A stretch of DNA of 9,888 nucleotides from Elusimicrobiales bacterium (GTDB lineage: Bacteria > Elusimicrobiota > Elusimicrobia > Elusimicrobiales > Elusimicrobiaceae): positions 1-9,888 of the forward strand of contig JAUNWB010000024.1 of NCBI GenBank assembly GCA_030540535.1. Reading direction: 5' to 3'. A program made the position numbers and the translations under genes. Under the pieces are notes generated by a model. It did no database searches and was not told the DNA's origin. It worked only from the letters and a program-made list of their open reading frames with translations. The stretch's first letter is position 1. The number at the start of each line of letters is the position of its first letter. Positions 7,585 to 9,888 of the stretch are shown here, piece by piece.

Positions 7585-8562
7585 TTATTTAATAACGCCG
7601 GCGGAACCGAATACGTTCTGGTTCTTTTCGGCATACATTTTGATAAGTTCTTCGCGGGCCGGGCCCAGGTATTTGCGCGGGTCAAATTCGCTGGGTTTGG
7701 TGGCGAAAATTTTGCGGATGGTGGCGGTCATCACCAGGCGGCCGTCGGAGTCCACGTTGATTTTGCACACAGCCATTTTGGCGGCTTTGCGCAGCTGTTC
7801 TTCCGGCACGCCGGCAGCGTCTTCAATTTTGCCGCCGTATTCGTTGATTTGTTTGACGGCCCACTGCGGAACGCTGGAGGAACCGTGCAGTACAATCGGG
7901 AAGCCGGGCAAGCGTTTGGAAACTTCTTCCAAAATGTCGAAGCGGAGTTCGGGCAATTTTTCGCCGGGTTTTACTTTAAATTTGTAAGCGCCGTGAGAGG
8001 TGCCGATGGAGATGGCCAAAGAATCCACGCCGGTGCGGGTTACGAAATCTTCCACTTGGGCGGGGTCGGTATAGGTGTGGTGTTCGGCGGAAACTTCGTC
8101 TTCAATACCGGCCAAAACGCCCAGTTCGCCTTCCACGGTCACATCGTGGGCGTGCGCGTATTCCACCACTTTTTTGGTGAGCGCGACGTTTTCTTCGTAC
8201 GGCAGGTGGGAGCCGTCAATCATTACGGAGGAGAAACCGTTGTCGATGCAGTCTTTGCACAGTTCGAAAGAATCGCCGTGGTCCAAGTGCAGGCACAGGG
8301 GAACCGGTTTTCCGAGTTCTTTCATCATTTCAACCGCGCCGCGGGCCATCCAGCGCAGCAAGGTGGCGTTGGCGTATTTGCGCGCGCCGCTGGAAACCTG
8401 CAGGATTACCGGGGAGCCGGTCTGCACGCACGCGGTGACGATCGCCTGCAGTTGTTCCATATTGTTAAAGTTGTAAGCCGGGATGGCGTAACCGCCGGCC
8501 ATAGCGTCTTTGAACATTTGGCGGGTGTTTACCAAGCCAAGTTCTTTATAAGAAACGGTCAT
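7585..8562 (-). CDS. fba: Class II (zinc-dependent) fructose-bisphosphate aldolase
   Basis: A 325-residue cytosolic enzyme that interconverts fructose 1,6-bisphosphate with glyceraldehyde 3-phosphate and dihydroxyacetone phosphate, in glycolysis and gluconeogenesis. The signature HLDHGDSFE (92-100) carries the catalytic Asp94 and zinc ligand His95. The other expected ligands are present in VEGELG (143-148), GTSHGAYK (His190) and VLHGSSS (His226). INVDSD (268-273) includes the substrate-binding Asn269. The N-terminus (YKELGLVNTRQMF, then NFNNMEQ) and the C-terminal FDPRKYLGPAREE resemble the roughly 325-335-residue bacterial type known from Bacteroidetes and others, longer than the approximately 285-residue E. 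coli GatY/KbaY type. The start ATG is at 8562-8560, six bases after a perfect AGGAGG. It is monocistronic, convergent with the pilin and divergent from the M42 gene. A related tagatose-bisphosphate aldolase role is possible but less likely. Confidence 0.96.
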   Translation of the reverse strand: MTVSYKELGLVNTRQMFKDAMAGGYAIPAYNFNNMEQLQAIVTACVQTGSPVILQVSSGARKYANATLLRWMARGAVEMMKELGKPVPLCLHLDHGDSFELCKDCIDNGFSSVMIDGSHLPYEENVALTKKVVEYAHAHDVTVEGELGVLAGIEDEVSAEHHTYTDPAQVEDFVTRTGVDSLAISIGTSHGAYKFKVKPGEKLPELRFDILEEVSKRLPGFPIVLHGSSSVPQWAVKQINEYGGKIEDAAGVPEEQLRKAAKMAVCKINVDSDGRLVMTATIRKIFATKPSEFDPRKYLGPAREELIKMYAEKNQNVFGSAGVIK

Positions 8563-8568
8563 GTACAG

Positions 8569-8574
8569 CCTCCT
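8569..8574 (-). promoter_or_regulatory. Consensus ribosome binding site of fba
   Basis: Minus-strand AGGAGG, a full anti-16S match, lies six bases before the ATG of the aldolase. It is the strongest Shine-Dalgarno in the window and fits a highly expressed glycolytic gene. Confidence 0.9.
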
Positions 8575-8597
8575 AAAAAAATATATCTGTCCCCAAC

Positions 8598-8625
8598 ATT
8601 TTACAATTTTTTTAGCCGCCGTGAA
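8598..8625 (-). promoter_or_regulatory. Candidate sigma-70 promoter for fba
   Basis: On the minus strand, TTCACG (8625-8620, 4 of 6 to consensus) and TAAAAT (8603-8598, 5 of 6) are separated by 16 bases. This would start transcription roughly 30 bases before the fba ATG. The -10 is convincing in an AT-rich patch; the -35 is weak. Confidence 0.5.
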
Positions 8626-8666
8626 CCCTCTTTTGGGCGAAACGGAGTTTTTCCGTCTAAAATTCC

Positions 8667-8695
8667 TTGCAAAAAAAGGGCTTTTGGCGTATAAT
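8667..8695 (+). promoter_or_regulatory. Sigma-70-type promoter for the M42 peptidase gene
   Basis: TTGCAA (8667-8672, 5 of 6 to consensus) and a perfect TATAAT (8690-8695) are separated by exactly 17 bases. The predicted start near 8702 leaves a leader of under 30 bases before the ATG at 8729. This is the best-formed promoter in the window. Confidence 0.85.
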
Positions 8696-8728
8696 GTACT
8701 TACCTTTAATGTCTTTTAGTGAGTAATA

Positions 8729-9778
8729 ATGACTTATAAACCCGATTTTTCTATTCTTAAAACCTTAACCGCTCTGCCCGGCGTTTCCGGCCGCGAAGGC
8801 TCAGTGCGGAACTACCTTAAAACGTTGCTTGCTCCTCATGCGGACGAAATGCGTACCGACGCGCTGGGCAACCTGATTGTGCTGAAAAAAGGCACCAGCG
8901 GCAAAAAACTGTTGTTTTGCGCGCACATGGACGAAGTGGGGCTGATGATTCACCACGTGGACGACCGCGGATTTGCACGGTTTATTACGGTGGGGGGGAT
9001 TGACCCCCGCACGCTGCTGGCGCAGCGGGTGCGCGTGCAGACGGCGCAGGGCGAACTCTTGGGCGTTATCGGCGTAAAACCCGCCCATATTACGACGGAG
9101 GCCGACCGCGGCCGCGCTTTGGGGGTCAAAGAACTTTTTATCGATTTAGGTCTGCCCGCCGAAGAAGTTAAAAAACGCGTAGAACCCGGCGACTGGGCGG
9201 TGCTGGACCGCGAATATGCCGAATTTGGCGACGACCGCATTTCCGCTAAAGCGCTTGACAACCGCGCCGGCGCATTCGTGCTGGCGGAAGTCGTACGCGC
9301 ATTAAAAGATCCTTTTTATGACGTCTACGCCGTATTTACCGTGCAGGAAGAAGTCGGCCTGCGCGGCGCGAAGACGGCGGCCTACGGCATCGACGCGGAC
9401 CTCGCTTTGTGCCTGGACACCACGGGCGCGGCGGACATTCCCGGCGTAGCCCCGCAGGATTATATTACCGTGCTTGGCGGCGGCGCGGGAATTACGGCGA
9501 TTGATTCCTGCACCATTACGCCCGCCTGGCTGTTTGACGCCTTAAAACAACTTTGTGATAAACATAATATCCGCCGTCAGGTGCGTGTGGCGCCGCGCGG
9601 CGGTAACGACGCGGGAGCGGTGCACCTGTCCAAAACGGGCGTACCCACCTGCGGGCTTTCCATTCCTACGCGCAACATTCATTCCAACGTGGAAGTGGTC
9701 TGCAAGCGCGACGTGGAAAACGTCTTCCGCCTGGCCTTAACGGCGGCGCAGAACGGAGTAGAGGAGGCCGCCCAATAG
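8729..9778 (+). CDS. M42-family metallo-aminopeptidase (FrvX/CelM/TET-like)
   Basis: A 349-residue cytosolic, dinuclear-metal aminopeptidase; characterised relatives form large tetrahedral (TET) or smaller assemblies that trim short peptides. Ligand and catalytic residues in order: CAHMDEVG with His66 and catalytic Asp68, ALDNRAG with the bridging Asp177, QEEVGLRGA with base Glu207 and ligand Glu208, LCLDTT with Asp230, and RNIHSNVE with His318. The insert between them (about residues 75-165) fits the PDZ-like oligomerisation domain of the family, including VGGIDPRTLLAQRV. Length is typical. The ATG follows the promoter closely, with only a weak GTGAG as ribosome binding site. Some members were annotated as endoglucanases or deblocking aminopeptidases; the residues seen support a peptidase. 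Exact specificity (leucyl, glutamyl, lysyl) cannot be read from the sequence. The next ORF begins 12 bases after the stop, suggesting an operon. Confidence 0.95.
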   Translation: MTYKPDFSILKTLTALPGVSGREGSVRNYLKTLLAPHADEMRTDALGNLIVLKKGTSGKKLLFCAHMDEVGLMIHHVDDRGFARFITVGGIDPRTLLAQRVRVQTAQGELLGVIGVKPAHITTEADRGRALGVKELFIDLGLPAEEVKKRVEPGDWAVLDREYAEFGDDRISAKALDNRAGAFVLAEVVRALKDPFYDVYAVFTVQEEVGLRGAKTAAYGIDADLALCLDTTGAADIPGVAPQDYITVLGGGAGITAIDSCTITPAWLFDALKQLCDKHNIRRQVRVAPRGGNDAGAVHLSKTGVPTCGLSIPTRNIHSNVEVVCKRDVENVFRLALTAAQNGVEEAAQ

Positions 9779-9790
9779 GGCGTTAATTTT

Positions 9791-9888
9791 ATGAACAAAC
9801 CATTTGAACCGGGTAAAAAACGCGGCGTGTATATGGACGTAACCGATTACGCCCAAAACCCCGCTTACCAACTTCCGGCGGAGGAATT
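9791..9888 (+). CDS. Start of an unidentified ORF, 3' end outside window
   Basis: The ATG at 9791 opens a frame that stays open to the window end (32 complete codons). The N-terminus reads MNKPFEPGKKRGVYMDV, followed by TDYAQNPAYQLPAEE. It is hydrophilic, with no signal peptide or membrane segment. I do not recognise the family. It starts 12 bases after the M42 stop codon, so it is probably co-transcribed with the peptidase. The ribosome binding site is weak (AGGG about ten bases upstream). A later in-frame ATG at 9833 is a possible alternative start. Confidence 0.65.
   Translation, partial: MNKPFEPGKKRGVYMDVTDYAQNPAYQLPAEE

Noticed and set aside
7519..8694. 391-codon open frame on the plus strand opposite fba
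   Set aside because: It runs antisense to a complete, motif-intact aldolase. Its translation is a Phe/Gly/His/Val-rich low-complexity pattern typical of the reverse of a GC-rich gene, and it crosses the fba promoter region.

Overview
The window holds five readable protein-coding genes and the start of a sixth. It is GC-rich (clearly above 50% by eye), tightly packed bacterial chromosome with no tRNA, rRNA, CRISPR array or insertion sequence. My best guess for the source is a gut-type Elusimicrobiota. The basis is a lone, very hydrophobic prepilin gene of the sort scattered through those genomes, next to a Gram-negative alpha-2-macroglobulin/PBP1C pair and a Bacteroidetes-like class II aldolase. 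This is an inference from protein style, not a database match; another Gram-negative phylum is possible.

Layout. Positions 1-4671 (+) are most of a bacterial alpha-2-macroglobulin with an intact CLEQ thioester, its N-terminus cut off by the window edge. It shares one base with pbpC (4671-6782, +), a bifunctional glycosyltransferase/transpeptidase. A strong terminator follows (6804-6846). Next is a short intergenic region carrying a paired REP-like element, two inverted hairpin units at 6876-6954. A single type IV prepilin-like gene (6977-7519, +) comes next. A perfect 15-bp hairpin terminator (7534-7570) separates it from the convergent class II fructose-bisphosphate aldolase gene (8562-7585, -). 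A 166-bp divergent promoter region (8563-8728) leads to an M42-family aminopeptidase (8729-9778, +), and 12 bp later to an unidentified ORF that leaves the window (9791-9888).

How the genes fit together. The alpha-2-macroglobulin and PBP1C form a known two-gene periplasmic module: the first is thought to trap invading proteases through its thioester, the second to repair peptidoglycan. The aldolase is core glycolysis/gluconeogenesis and the M42 enzyme does cytosolic peptide turnover; they look like independent housekeeping units. The pilin is the accessory element: a terminator and a REP-like pair lie before it and a terminator after it, so it looks like a self-contained unit placed between housekeeping operons.

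I see no clear new multi-gene system. The most unusual structure is the double hairpin upstream of the pilin, where a C-G to T-A change keeps both stems perfectly paired.
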